DNA of 64,000 bases, from positions 1 through 64,000 of the forward strand of contig JAFUAF010000013.1 in assembly GCA_017460805.1 (NCBI GenBank), in the 5' to 3' direction. This DNA comes from Bacillota bacterium. GTDB lineage: Bacteria > Bacillota > Clostridia > Lachnospirales > CAG-274. The translations under genes were made by a program, and so were the position numbers. Below, piece after piece: positions 17,256 through 26,717 of the stretch (positions within the stretch are counted from its first letter, which is position 1; each line of letters opens with the position of its first letter). Below the pieces are notes generated by a model, which worked only from the letters and a program-made list of their open reading frames with translations, searched no databases and was not told where the DNA came from.

Positions 17256-17295
17256 AAAAAGCCATACACTTGAATTTTTTGTGTATGGCTTTTTT
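17255..17295. terminator. bidirectional terminator
   Basis: A 15-bp stem (AAAAAAGCCATACAC) with an 11-base loop is flanked by A and T runs. It serves the decarboxylase gene on one strand and the wall-synthesis group on the other, and adjoins the stop of the minus-strand gene. Confidence 0.85.
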
Positions 17296-17766
17296 TTAGT
17301 TGTTGTTATTATAATTGTTGTAGGCTTCTTTGAATTTATCAAAGGCGTTTGTCAGTTCTTCTTTGTACATTCTGTAGGCTGATATATCTTCTGCCGAGGC
17401 CTCGTAGGCATTGCCGAGTTCAAGCGCAAGCTCGTAAAGGCTTTCGGGGTCGTTCATATTGACCCTGTTTTGCACATAAGTGAGCATGATATTGGTGTAG
17501 TAGGCTCTTTGTGCCATGCTGTCGGTGTTTTGTATATTGGCGGTGTAGATATCAAGGTCGGCCTTTAAATTTTCGTTTATCTCGATTTTTTGGTCGTAGG
17601 ATGTGCAGACAGTGACAGCATTGTCTATTGCAGACTGAAGATCTGCTTCTAAAGCCTTTTTTCTGGTGCTTTCCTTTGATACAATAACGGCAAATACAGA
17701 AAGGAAGATAAGTGTAAGTACCGCTAAAATTATTTGTGCAAGTCTTAAATAACCAATTTTTTTCAT
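17296..17766 (-). CDS. small membrane-anchored coiled-coil protein
   Basis: A 156-residue protein with one N-terminal membrane helix (about 8-28) and an outside helical region with heptad-like Leu/Ala/Ile spacing (about 33-145), ending in an Asn/Tyr tail (NNYNNNN). I recognise no family. It is the last gene of a minus-strand group with PBP2 and FtsW/RodA, so a role in wall synthesis or division is possible, by context only. Confidence 0.6.
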   Translation of the reverse strand: MKKIGYLRLAQIILAVLTLIFLSVFAVIVSKESTRKKALEADLQSAIDNAVTVCTSYDQKIEINENLKADLDIYTANIQNTDSMAQRAYYTNIMLTYVQNRVNMNDPESLYELALELGNAYEASAEDISAYRMYKEELTNAFDKFKEAYNNYNNNN

Positions 17767-17793
17767 TTTAAACCTCTTTTTAAACCTGTTTTT

Positions 17794-19311
17794 CTATTCC
17801 TCATAACATTCGGAAAGATAGTATTTCATAACATTTCGGGCGATAGGAACGGCTTTGCTGCCTTTGCCCGCATTTTCAAGCAGAACGGCTACGGCAATAT
17901 GCGGGTCGTCTGCGGGAGCAAATGCCACAAACCACGCATGGTCATCGCCGCCGCTGTTTTCGGCTGTACCAGTTTTGCCTGCGACTGTAACGGGGTAGGA
18001 CTCGTAATAAGTCTCGGTGTAAAATCCCCCGCCCGATATCGCTCCGTCCGATTCCACATAGTCATTGACTTCGTATTCTTGCTCGCTTTCAAGTGAAAAT
18101 GCCGCATCTTCGCCCGTACCGTAATCAACTACCTGTTTCATAAGGCTTGTGACCTTTGCCGCATCATCTGCGCTCATTACCTGTGTCAGCTTCTCGGGGA
18201 TAGTTACATTGCTTTTTAACCCGAAGCTTGAAATGCTGTGGTCAAGCAGGTAGGGCTTCATCATCGTGCCGCCGTTTGCGACAGCACCCGTTACCATTGC
18301 CATAAAAAGCGGTGAAACAAGGGTCTTGCCCTGACCTATGGAAGTATCTACAAGTTCATGCACGGGAGAGCCCGAATTGAGTGAAAACAGCGGTTTGCTG
18401 TATTCCAGAGGAAAGTCGGGGTCGATAAAAAATTGGTCGGCCTTAGCTTTCAGTTTATCCGCACCGAGCATCATGCCTATCTGTGCAAAATATGTGTTGC
18501 ACGACTGTGCAAAGGCATTGTTCATGTTCTCGCTGCCGTGGCTGTAGGAATTGTAGCAGTGTAAAGTTTTGCCCTGAAAATCCTCTTCGCCGTAGCAGTA
18601 ATACTCGTAATTCAATAGGTTTGGGTCGTTTTCGAGAGCCGCCGCAGCCGTTATTATTTTAAATGTAGAACCCGGCGGATAAAGTCCCTGCGCCGCGCGT
18701 GAGAGCAGGGGAGAATTTTCCGTGTCGGTATTGAGTTCCGACCAGTTTTGTGCGACCGTGTTCGGGTCATAATTCGGGTAAGATACCATTGTAAGTATTT
18801 TGCCTGTATCGGGTTCGAGAGCAACTACTGCGCCCTTGCTTTCTCCGAGCTGTTCTGCCGTGTAGTGCTGCAAGTCCGCATCTATCGTCAGCACAATATC
18901 GTTGCCCTTTATATCCTTTTTTGCTATGACCGAAGCAAGGCTCTGATAAAGTTCGTTGCTGACGGATTCGAGAATATAATTGTATTCTTTTTCCGCACCC
19001 GTCTTGCCCTTGCCCGTATAGCCCGTTATATGTGCAAAAGAGTAGGGATAATTGTATTTTCGCCAATAGCTGTAGCCCCTGCCCAAAGGGTCGTTTTCGT
19101 TGTCATAACGCACAGTCTCGGCTATGGGGCGTTCCTTTGCATCATAGATAGTACCGCGCATTATTGTCTGCGACGAGTTTGATATACGCGGGTTATAGGG
19201 GTTATTTACTATTTTATCCCTGTCAAATACGCTTATTTTGATAAGATTTGCGATTATCAGAAAAAAGAGAAGCGCATATATCCAAAAAACTGTTTTGACT
19301 GATTTTTTCAT
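17794..19311 (-). CDS. pbpA: class B penicillin-binding protein (PBP2/FtsI type)
   Basis: A transpeptidase that crosslinks peptidoglycan, partnered with an SEDS glycosyltransferase. The 505 residues have one N-terminal membrane anchor (8-28), a pedestal domain with RGTIYDAKERPIAET, and the penicillin-binding domain. All three active motifs are intact: serine in PGSTFK (Ser215), SCN at about 270, and KTGT in AGKTGTAEN near 448. PASTA domains are absent. It overlaps the stop of ftsW/rodA upstream by 4 bases, the usual SEDS-PBP pairing. Confidence 0.95.
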   Translation of the reverse strand: MKKSVKTVFWIYALLFFLIIANLIKISVFDRDKIVNNPYNPRISNSSQTIMRGTIYDAKERPIAETVRYDNENDPLGRGYSYWRKYNYPYSFAHITGYTGKGKTGAEKEYNYILESVSNELYQSLASVIAKKDIKGNDIVLTIDADLQHYTAEQLGESKGAVVALEPDTGKILTMVSYPNYDPNTVAQNWSELNTDTENSPLLSRAAQGLYPPGSTFKIITAAAALENDPNLLNYEYYCYGEEDFQGKTLHCYNSYSHGSENMNNAFAQSCNTYFAQIGMMLGADKLKAKADQFFIDPDFPLEYSKPLFSLNSGSPVHELVDTSIGQGKTLVSPLFMAMVTGAVANGGTMMKPYLLDHSISSFGLKSNVTIPEKLTQVMSADDAAKVTSLMKQVVDYGTGEDAAFSLESEQEYEVNDYVESDGAISGGGFYTETYYESYPVTVAGKTGTAENSGGDDHAWFVAFAPADDPHIAVAVLLENAGKGSKAVPIARNVMKYYLSECYEE

Positions 19312-20753
19312 CTGCCGTCTCTCCTTTTTCTGTTATATTGAAGCACCTCGTCAAGGGTTATATCCTCTTCGGGCGCTTGTTTTCGGCGCTTGGGTTTGAG
19401 CGGCTTTTTAGGCTCCGGTTCTTCCTTTTTGGGAGGAAGATCGGCATATTGTACGCAGCTTTGGTATATCCATTGTATTATTGCCACAAGCACATAGCAC
19501 ATCAAAAGTGAAGTGCCGCCGTAGCTTAAAAACGGCAAAGTTACACCCGTCAAAGGGATAAGTTTTGTCACGCCGCCCAGTATGACAAAACTCTGGAAAG
19601 CGAGCAGGGAAGTCAATCCTGCACAAAAAAGGCATAAAAAACGGTTATGCGCGTTCAATGCGCCGACTGCGCCCTCCAAAAATATCATCAGAAAAACAAG
19701 AACTATGCCTATACCGAAAATCACACCGAATTCCTCACAAACGGCAGAGAAGATAAAATCTCTGTCAACAACGGGTATGCTTGTGGAATAGCCGCGTGTA
19801 AGACCTGCGCCCGTAAGGCCGTAGGTCGCAATGGCAAAAAGTGAATGAGCTATCTGATAGCCCTTGTTTGCGACATCCGACCAGGGGTCGAGCCATGCGG
19901 AAACGCGCACCTGTATATGCGGGAAAATGCGGTAGGCGATATAAGCGCCCGCTGCCGCCGTCAGCGTACCTGTCAGAAAATAGCTTATTTTTGATGTGGC
20001 GATATAGACTACCACCATAAAACTCATAAAGAATATAAGCGCCGAGCCGAGGTCTTTTTGTGCCACAAAGCAAAGCATAACGATCATGCAGAGCACCGCA
20101 GGCACGAGCAGCTGTTTTAAATTCGGCTTTTGGCTCAATCCCGATGCAAGATAGGCAATAAACAGCAGTTTAACGACCTCCGAAGGCTGGAATGTCAATG
20201 GGCCTATTGTTATCCAGTTTTTGGAGCCGAATTCCTCGTTACCGAACAGAAGTGTCGAAACAAGCAGGATTATCGCAAAAACTATATAAAATGTCTTGAA
20301 TTTGTCAAGCCTTGGCAGTCTGTCCAGTATATAGGGCAGCAAAAGTGCGGCGATTATGCCGACAATATGCCATATAAGCTGTTTACCCTCAAGGTCGGGG
20401 TTAAGAGTATAAAGAATAACAAGCCCCGCATCACTCAGGAAAAATACACCGTTCCACAGTATATGACTGCTGTTGGGATAGAATTTTTTTGTGATAAAGC
20501 AGGATGCGCACAAAAAGACAAATATGCCGACACTTCTTTTGATTATCTGCGTAATATCAACAGGGTCTGCCATTACAAGTATAAGCGAGGCGTTGATATG
20601 AAAAAGAAGCATCATTATGCGCTGGACCGAAAGTGAATGTTCGTATTTTTCGGCGTTGTTTTTGTTTGTGGCGGCAATAAAGCCATGCCACAGAAAAGCC
20701 AGAATATAAAATATAAAAAGGTATTTGGACAGAATGATGATTATCTGTGCCAT
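19308..20753 (-). CDS. FtsW/RodA/SpoVE (SEDS) glycosyltransferase
   Basis: SEDS proteins polymerise lipid II into glycan strands. The 481-residue polytopic protein has about ten membrane helices, the conserved loop GSKNWITIGPLTFQPSEVVKL, QKDLGSALIFF and the late GVTLPFLSYGGTSLL. It has a basic cytoplasmic tail (about 435-481) rich in Lys/Arg/Pro and Glu, longer than typical. The paired PBP follows with a 4-base overlap. Whether it works at septum, side wall or spore cortex cannot be told. Confidence 0.94.
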   Translation of the reverse strand: MAQIIIILSKYLFIFYILAFLWHGFIAATNKNNAEKYEHSLSVQRIMMLLFHINASLILVMADPVDITQIIKRSVGIFVFLCASCFITKKFYPNSSHILWNGVFFLSDAGLVILYTLNPDLEGKQLIWHIVGIIAALLLPYILDRLPRLDKFKTFYIVFAIILLVSTLLFGNEEFGSKNWITIGPLTFQPSEVVKLLFIAYLASGLSQKPNLKQLLVPAVLCMIVMLCFVAQKDLGSALIFFMSFMVVVYIATSKISYFLTGTLTAAAGAYIAYRIFPHIQVRVSAWLDPWSDVANKGYQIAHSLFAIATYGLTGAGLTRGYSTSIPVVDRDFIFSAVCEEFGVIFGIGIVLVFLMIFLEGAVGALNAHNRFLCLFCAGLTSLLAFQSFVILGGVTKLIPLTGVTLPFLSYGGTSLLMCYVLVAIIQWIYQSCVQYADLPPKKEEPEPKKPLKPKRRKQAPEEDITLDEVLQYNRKRRDGR

Positions 20754-20755
20754 AA

Positions 20756-23071
20756 CTACTGTACCCTCCTGAAATAGTGGCCGCTTGTGTGGTCAAAGTC
20801 GGGCGGAGAATTTATTTCGCCGTCAAGGGCTTTGGTGTAAAGCGACATTATTTTTTTTGTTTCGTCATAAGTTTCCGTTGTAAAGTCAAGCCGCATGAAC
20901 TCCGAGCCGATGTCTTTTATCTCCTGCATTTTGTGTGCAAGATACAAAGGCTTTGAGTTGAGTATAAAGGCAGTGCAGCTGCGGCAATGGGTAAGTATCG
21001 GCATCATTTCGCCCGTTCTGTCTTTAAGGAAATATTTGTCGATATTGCCTTTTTTGGAACACCATCTGCCGTTTTTATTGCCCGTACCATTGCCGACGGG
21101 GCATTGGTGTGTGCTCATAAGCACAAGTCTGCCGTATACGACTATTTCGGTATCGTCGCCTGCAAGCGGGCTTAGTTCCTTTGCCGTAAGCTCGGGCGAA
21201 AGGGTGATATTTTGGAAATAGTCCGCCGATATAGTGTTAAAAGCGTTAAAAGTGTAGTCATACATTATTTGCTTTTTTGTTTCGGGCGGCGGGAAATTCC
21301 TCAAAAGATAGCCGTCAACAGTACTGTTTTCGATTTTTTGCAGCAAAGGCATAATTTCCTTGTGATAATAGTCGCGCTCTATACGAGGAAGTGCCGCAAA
21401 TATCGAAATATTGTTTTTATGCGCCTTTTCCGCTGCCGTAATTATGCCGTCAGCCGTGTCTGCATTGAGTTCGGCATATATCCTTGCGGGGGCATAGTCG
21501 AGTGCGGCTTCAAGCTGTTCAAGCGTTTCGGTAAAAACAGTAAGCTTTTGCGGCTTTGTAAGTCCGCGCCGGTTTATTGTTACCGCAGGCAGCTGTGCTT
21601 TTCTTTCGTAAGAAGAGATAATATGTTTTTCGGCTTCTTCGACTGCCGCACGTTTAAGGTTATTGAGTACCGATACGGGAATGAACAGTCCGTCATCGAC
21701 CTCATATTTTGTAAAAGTAAATTTAAAAGGTGTGTCGCCCGTCTTTGAAAGACGTGAAATAATATCCTCCGCCGTCATGGGTTTGTTCTGTGCCTGCATG
21801 GGGATGCCGCCCGTTATTTCGATCTCTTTGTCAAGCGTGAGCGTTATTTTAAGCGGCATATCGGTTTTGGCTGTAAGACTTGCCTTTATTTCACTTTGCC
21901 TTGTGAATTTTTGGCTTGCCTTTTTAAGTCTGTCACTTAAATTTTTATCGAACGAGCGGTAAACGGGCGCGCCCTTTTCGCCGTATATATCAAGCCGAAG
22001 CGTACTGCCCGCAGAGAGTTCGCGGGATATGCCGCAGCCCGTGTTTTCGCGTTTTTTGTTCCATATCTCTATTCCGTCGCCGCAATGGAGAGGGATGTCG
22101 GTCTTTATGACACAGCCTTTTTTGTCGGCGGAGATAACAGAGCCTATTTTAACGCCGCTGCTTTTGGGCGAGGGACTCAGCATATTATTTCCCGCGAAGC
22201 AGTCGTAATATCCGTGTGTGGAGCTTCCGCCGCGGTTGAAGACCTGTTTAAGATCTGTCAGTTCTTCAAAAGAAAGCTTTTTGCCGTCAATGGCAAAGCG
22301 ATAGGAAGATACGACCTGTGCCGCATATTCGGGGCTTTTCATCCTGCCCTCGATTTTAAATGAATAGATGCCCGCTTCGCAAAGCTTGTCTGTTATATCG
22401 ACCGTTGAAATATCCTTTGGCGACAAAAGATAGCCGCTTTTTTGTATTTTGCCGTCTTTTACAAGAGAATATTCCATACGGCAGGGCTGGGCACAGCGGC
22501 CGCGGTTGCCGCTTCTGCCGCCTATAATGCTGCTCATAAGACAGCGCCCCGAATAACTGACACATAAAGCGCCGTGTACAAAACACTCGGTATCACAGTT
22601 TATGTTTGAAGTTATGTTTTTTATCTCGTCAAGGGATAGCTCACGGCTCAATACAACACGCTCGGCGCCCGCTTTATCAAAAAAAACGGAAGCGGCGGTG
22701 CTGTGTGTCGTCATTTGTGTGCTGCAATGTATCTCGATATCGGGAAAGAATTTTTTTGCAAGCAGAAAAAAGCCCATATCCTGCACTATAAAAGCATCCG
22801 CACCCATTTCGTAATACTTGTGTGCGGTGGACATAAGCTCTTGCAGTTCGCTGTTTTTGTAGAGGGTGTTAAGCGTGATAAAGACCTTAACTCCCCGCAG
22901 ATGACAGCTGTCGATTATTTCTTTCAGCCCGTCGTCATCGGGGCTGTCGGCAAAGGCGCGCGCATTGAATGTGCGGCCGCCTATATAAATTGCATCGCAG
23001 CCGCTGTTTACCGCGGCTACGACACTTGCATAACTGCTTGCGGGAGCAAGAAGCTCCGTTTTGTTTTTCAT
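20756..23071 (-). CDS. peptidase U32-family protein with DUF3656-like C-terminal part
   Basis: U32 proteins were named as collagenase-like peptidases, but bacterial members such as TrhP and RlhA take part in hydroxylation of tRNA or rRNA. The 771-residue protein has the N-terminal LLAPASSYASVVAAVNSGCDAIYIGG barrel strand. The U32 signature ECFVHGALCVSYSGRC follows, with further Cys in GRCAQPCR that may bind a metal or cluster. A long C-terminal extension has GNKNGRWCSKKG and THCRSC. ATG 23071 follows GGTGA; an upstream TTG (23083) is also in frame. It lies 15 bases after the zapA-like gene. Confidence 0.88.
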   Translation of the reverse strand: MKNKTELLAPASSYASVVAAVNSGCDAIYIGGRTFNARAFADSPDDDGLKEIIDSCHLRGVKVFITLNTLYKNSELQELMSTAHKYYEMGADAFIVQDMGFFLLAKKFFPDIEIHCSTQMTTHSTAASVFFDKAGAERVVLSRELSLDEIKNITSNINCDTECFVHGALCVSYSGRCLMSSIIGGRSGNRGRCAQPCRMEYSLVKDGKIQKSGYLLSPKDISTVDITDKLCEAGIYSFKIEGRMKSPEYAAQVVSSYRFAIDGKKLSFEELTDLKQVFNRGGSSTHGYYDCFAGNNMLSPSPKSSGVKIGSVISADKKGCVIKTDIPLHCGDGIEIWNKKRENTGCGISRELSAGSTLRLDIYGEKGAPVYRSFDKNLSDRLKKASQKFTRQSEIKASLTAKTDMPLKITLTLDKEIEITGGIPMQAQNKPMTAEDIISRLSKTGDTPFKFTFTKYEVDDGLFIPVSVLNNLKRAAVEEAEKHIISSYERKAQLPAVTINRRGLTKPQKLTVFTETLEQLEAALDYAPARIYAELNADTADGIITAAEKAHKNNISIFAALPRIERDYYHKEIMPLLQKIENSTVDGYLLRNFPPPETKKQIMYDYTFNAFNTISADYFQNITLSPELTAKELSPLAGDDTEIVVYGRLVLMSTHQCPVGNGTGNKNGRWCSKKGNIDKYFLKDRTGEMMPILTHCRSCTAFILNSKPLYLAHKMQEIKDIGSEFMRLDFTTETYDETKKIMSLYTKALDGEINSPPDFDHTSGHYFRRVQ

Positions 23072-23086
23072 TTCAGTCACCAAATT

Positions 23087-23992
23087 TTATTTCTTTTTTG
23101 TACCGGTTGATGTTCCTTTTGACTTTAAAGCCTTGTAATCTTCGGAAAGCTTGGCGTTTTCTTTTTGAAGAGCCTCACAGGTCTCCTTAAGACGGGCGTT
23201 TTCTGCCGCAATATCGCTTAACTCACGGTCAAGCTCGGTCTTTTCTTTCTGGAGAGAAGTGTAGCCCTTTGAGCCTAAGTGCATTTTTGCTTCCATGCTT
23301 TCAAGCTGTTTTTCAAGTTCAAGGTTTTTGTTTTTGCTTTCCTTTAATTTTATTGCCAGCTCATCACGTTCTTTGTTAACGGCAGTGAGTTTCTGGTTTC
23401 TTTCTGCGGACTTGGTGTTAAGCTCGTTAAGAATACGGTTTTTCTCGGCAAGCTTAACGCTCAGATTGTTAAGTTCCTGGTTTTTGTCATTGTTTTTCTT
23501 TGCGGCCGCTTCAAGAGCCTCGGCTTTTTCCGCAATTTCCTGCTCGTATTTCTTTTCGGTTTCGTCGGCTTTTGCGTATTTTTCCTTTATTTCGTTCAAT
23601 TCCTCACTAAGCTGCTTGTTTTCGGCAGCACTTGTCTGCAGCTGATGTATAAGGTCATCCCAGCGCACTTTGTTTTTATTGTCCTGCTCGCGGTAGAATT
23701 CTATCTTACCGTTGAGAGACTCTATCTCCTGTTTAAGTTCGTTTTCGTGCGCAGCCGCATCCCCCGAGTTGTATTTTTCCCTTTCGGTAAAAAGATCTTC
23801 GGCTATATTAAGGGCAAACATTATGGGAAAAGCGTCCATTCGTGTTATGTTTCTGCCGCTTTCTTCAATAATGGTGCTGAGCTTGTTGTCTATATATTCC
23901 GCAAGCTGTTTTACAAAGTCCTCGCCTTTGTCGCTTGCCGAAAGACGATAGTTCTTGCCGCCTATTGTCACATTAACATAATTCTGGCTCAT
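23087..23992 (-). CDS. zapA: ZapA-domain protein with long coiled coil
   Basis: ZapA promotes FtsZ bundling at the division ring. Residues 1-90 match the ZapA head (NYVNVTIGGKNYRLSASDKGEDFVKQLAEYID and a helix with NIAEDLF). Residues about 90-285 form a continuous Glu/Lys-rich coiled coil, with a Ser/Thr/Lys tail. Ordinary ZapA is about 100 residues, so this is a threefold extended form, known in clostridia but worth noting. It heads the minus-strand group with U32, FtsW/RodA and PBP2, which fits division. AGGAG-like CGGAGGA precedes the ATG. Confidence 0.85.
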   Translation of the reverse strand: MSQNYVNVTIGGKNYRLSASDKGEDFVKQLAEYIDNKLSTIIEESGRNITRMDAFPIMFALNIAEDLFTEREKYNSGDAAAHENELKQEIESLNGKIEFYREQDNKNKVRWDDLIHQLQTSAAENKQLSEELNEIKEKYAKADETEKKYEQEIAEKAEALEAAAKKNNDKNQELNNLSVKLAEKNRILNELNTKSAERNQKLTAVNKERDELAIKLKESKNKNLELEKQLESMEAKMHLGSKGYTSLQKEKTELDRELSDIAAENARLKETCEALQKENAKLSEDYKALKSKGTSTGTKKK

Positions 23993-24141
23993 ATTTTATC
24001 CTCCGTATATGTAAAATTTAAAAATGAATATTCTTAATAAGATTATAACACATAATTACCGAAAATGATAGTAATTTTTGTTAATTTTTATAAATTTGTA
24101 AAATAAAATTTCTGCGTACCCAAAATTAAAAAATATTTTAC

Positions 24142-24170
24142 TTGCAAAAGATAATATGTTATTATATAAA
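24142..24170 (+). promoter_or_regulatory. probable promoter of dus
   Basis: TTGCAA (24142-24147), 17 bases, TATAAA (24165-24170). The -10 ends only 15 bases before the start codon at 24186, so the leader would be very short. Confidence 0.5.
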
Positions 24171-24185
24171 AGAAGGAGAATGGAA

Positions 24186-25124
24186 ATGAAATTTTATCTT
24201 GCGCCCTTAGAGGGCATAACCGGCAATATATTCCGCGCGGCGCTTGACAGGCACTTCGGCGGTGTTGATAAATATTTTACGCCCTTTATACCCGTGGCGG
24301 ACAAAGGCGGGCTGAGCACAAAGGCCTATCGTGACGTTCTGCCCGAAAACAATAAGGGTATGCACCTTGTACCGCAGATACTTGCAAATTCCGCAGAGGG
24401 GTTTCTGGTAATGTGTGACAGGATGAGTGCGGATTTCGGTTATGACGAATTCAATATAAATCTCGGCTGTCCGTCGGGGACTGTCGTGTCAAAGGGCAGG
24501 GGAGCGGGCTTTCTTGCCTTTCCCGATGAATTGGACAGATTTCTTGACGGGATATACAAAAGCAGATATAAAATTTCGGTCAAGACCCGTATCGGCAAAA
24601 ACGAGCCCGATGAATTTTACCGACTGCTTGAAATTTATAATAAATATCCCGTTCACGAGCTTATAATACATCCCCGCACGGGTAAGGACAAATACGGAAA
24701 CACACCTAATTGGAAAATGTATTATCATGCCGTTAAAAATTCAAAACATAAGCTTTGCTACAACGGCGATATTTTTACCGTTGATGATATGAAGCGCTTT
24801 TCGGAGACTTTTCCCGATACCGATACTATAATGCTCGGGCGCGGCGCAATAGCAAACCCTGCGCTGCCAAGTCTTTTAAAAACGGGGGAAATGGCGGATG
24901 CGGACAAATTAAAAGCCTTTTTTGACGATATTTTTGAAGAATACGGCGAAGTTCTGAGCGGCAATACCAATCTTCTGCACAAGATGAAAGAGGTCGCGCT
25001 TTATATGTCGTGGCGGTTTGAGGACTGCACCAAAACCATAAAAAAAATTAAAAAGGCAAAAAATGTTGTTGAATTCAAAGCGGCTGTTTATGAAATGCTT
25101 GACAGCGGAAAAATGACGGTCTGA
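24186..25124 (+). CDS. dus: tRNA-dihydrouridine synthase
   Basis: Dus enzymes reduce uridine to dihydrouridine in tRNA using FMN and NADPH. The 312-residue protein starts MKFYLAPLEGITGNIFR, has the catalytic-cysteine motif NLGCPSGTVVSKGRGAGFL, SVKTRIG, LIIHPRTGKDKY with the FMN-site His, YNGDI and MLGRGAIANP. All are family hallmarks. ATG 24186 lies 7 bases after AAGGAG; the ATG six bases earlier is too close. It begins a three-gene run with a papain-fold protein and rluB, so two of the three modify RNA. Confidence 0.94.
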   Translation: MKFYLAPLEGITGNIFRAALDRHFGGVDKYFTPFIPVADKGGLSTKAYRDVLPENNKGMHLVPQILANSAEGFLVMCDRMSADFGYDEFNINLGCPSGTVVSKGRGAGFLAFPDELDRFLDGIYKSRYKISVKTRIGKNEPDEFYRLLEIYNKYPVHELIIHPRTGKDKYGNTPNWKMYYHAVKNSKHKLCYNGDIFTVDDMKRFSETFPDTDTIMLGRGAIANPALPSLLKTGEMADADKLKAFFDDIFEEYGEVLSGNTNLLHKMKEVALYMSWRFEDCTKTIKKIKKAKNVVEFKAAVYEMLDSGKMTV

Positions 25125-25134
25125 GGGAGAAAAT

Positions 25135-25749
25135 ATGGAAAAAGAGTTACAGCTTTTTTATGTTGAGGGTCATACGGGCTATGACCAGGAGTGGTTCAGT
25201 GATTGGTGGATGAATAAGGGCGGCTGCGGTGCTGTTACGGCCTGCGACTGCTGCATATATTTTGCAAGGTATTTCGGGCTGAAAAAGCTTTACGGCGGCA
25301 ATACCGACAATATCACAAAAAAAGAGTACGAAAGTTTTGCTATGCAGATGAAGCCGTTTTTAAGCCCGAGATTCAGCGGTATTGATAAGCTTGAAATATT
25401 TGTGGACGGTTTTAACGACTATCTTGAAAGTGTAAAGGAAGACCGCGTAAAAATGACTTATCTCTATGCGGACTGTACATACGAACAGTTTTTAAGCACA
25501 GTAAAAAGACTGCTTGATAATGATATGCCCGTACCTATGCTTGTGCTGCGGCATAAATCGCCGGCTATGAAAGATTTTGTCTGGCATTGGTTCTGGCTTG
25601 CGGGCTATAAGGAATTTGAAGATACCTGCATGGTCAAGGTTATATCCTACGGCGAGTGGGTTTGGTTTTCGCTGCATGAGATATGGGACACGGGATATAA
25701 GGCAAAGGGCGGCATAGTCTGCTTTGAACCGATAGAGAAAGAGGGGTGA
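25135..25749 (+). CDS. putative papain/C39-like cysteine-fold protein
   Basis: A 204-residue cytosolic protein without signal peptide. GGCGAVTACDCC near residue 29 resembles the active-cysteine loop of C39-like and transglutaminase-type papain folds. HWFWLAGY near residue 147 could supply the histidine and YGEWVWF follows. I infer the fold from these motifs; no substrate is evident. It lies 10 bases after dus and 4 bases before rluB, so it is co-expressed with RNA-modification genes. It might instead be a non-catalytic relative. Confidence 0.55.
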   Translation: MEKELQLFYVEGHTGYDQEWFSDWWMNKGGCGAVTACDCCIYFARYFGLKKLYGGNTDNITKKEYESFAMQMKPFLSPRFSGIDKLEIFVDGFNDYLESVKEDRVKMTYLYADCTYEQFLSTVKRLLDNDMPVPMLVLRHKSPAMKDFVWHWFWLAGYKEFEDTCMVKVISYGEWVWFSLHEIWDTGYKAKGGIVCFEPIEKEG

Positions 25750-25753
25750 GCGC

Positions 25754-26452
25754 GTGCGCCTGCAAAAATATCTTGCGGATGCCCAGGTGGCATCGAGAAG
25801 AAAAGCGGAAGAAATGATACTTGAGGGCAGAGTGAGTGTAAACGGCGAGGTAATAACACAGCTTGGCACAAAGGTCGAAGACGGCGACAGAGTGGAAGTT
25901 GACGGAAAGAAAGTTCATCCCGCCGACAAACTTGTATATATAATGCTGCACAAACCCGAGGGTTATGTTACGACGGCAAAGGAGCAGTTCGGCAGACCCG
26001 CTGTGCTTGATCTGGTGGACTGCGGCTACAGAGTCTATCCCGTCGGCAGACTTGACTACGATACATCGGGACTTTTGCTTTTGACAAACGACGGCGAGCT
26101 GACTTACAGACTTACCCACCCGAAGCACAATGTAAACAAGACCTATATCGCGATGGTAGAGGGCGTGCCCACGGAAGATGAAATGAAGAAATTTTCATCG
26201 GGGCTTGTGATAGACGATTATAAGACTGCGCCTGCGAAAATAAGCATAATTAAAAAAGGCAAATATACCGCTCTTAAAATTATCATACATGAGGGCAAAA
26301 ACCGCCAGGTAAGGAAAATGTGCGCTGCAATAGGCCACGAAGTAAAATATCTGAAGCGTGTATCTACGGGCAAACTTGACCTCGGCACACTTGAAAAGGG
26401 CCAATACCGTTATCTTACCGAGGACGAGGTAGAATACCTGAAAAGTTTATAA
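25754..26452 (+). CDS. rluB: rRNA pseudouridine synthase, RluB/RsuA family
   Basis: Converts a uridine of rRNA to pseudouridine. The 232 residues have an N-terminal S4 RNA-binding domain (MRLQKYLADAQVASRRKAEEMI), the catalytic-Asp motif GRLDYDTSGLLLLTNDGEL near residue 100, KTYIAMV and the closing KNRQVRKMCAAIGH. Start is GTG with GAGGGG about 8 bases before. Which rRNA position is modified (23S 2605 or 16S 516 type) cannot be settled by eye; RluB is the more likely. Confidence 0.93.
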   Translation: MRLQKYLADAQVASRRKAEEMILEGRVSVNGEVITQLGTKVEDGDRVEVDGKKVHPADKLVYIMLHKPEGYVTTAKEQFGRPAVLDLVDCGYRVYPVGRLDYDTSGLLLLTNDGELTYRLTHPKHNVNKTYIAMVEGVPTEDEMKKFSSGLVIDDYKTAPAKISIIKKGKYTALKIIIHEGKNRQVRKMCAAIGHEVKYLKRVSTGKLDLGTLEKGQYRYLTEDEVEYLKSL

Positions 26453-26644
26453 ATAAAACTTTGTTAAATGTGCATAAAATTATTTAAAATAATTGTAAAT
26501 AATAACCGAATAAGATTTTGAAAGTTTTTAAAGGGAATATTTTAGTACATAAAAACGCTTTCTGTGTGTAAAAGAACATAAAATCTCGTTGGCAGTCGGA
26601 AATTTTATCGTAAAAAACGCCAAGACGGAATTTTAAACTCATAT

Positions 26645-26673
26645 TTGACAAATCTTTGATTTAAGGTTAATAT
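26645..26673 (+). promoter_or_regulatory. promoter of the HPr-like gene
   Basis: TTGACA (26645-26650), 17 bases, TAATAT (26668-26673), then GAGGAGG before the ATG. The rest of the 265-base gap after rluB is A/T-rich with no gene. Confidence 0.85.
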
Positions 26674-26717
26674 GTATTTGTAAACAAAATTACTTATATT
26701 ATTGAGGAGGTAATAAT

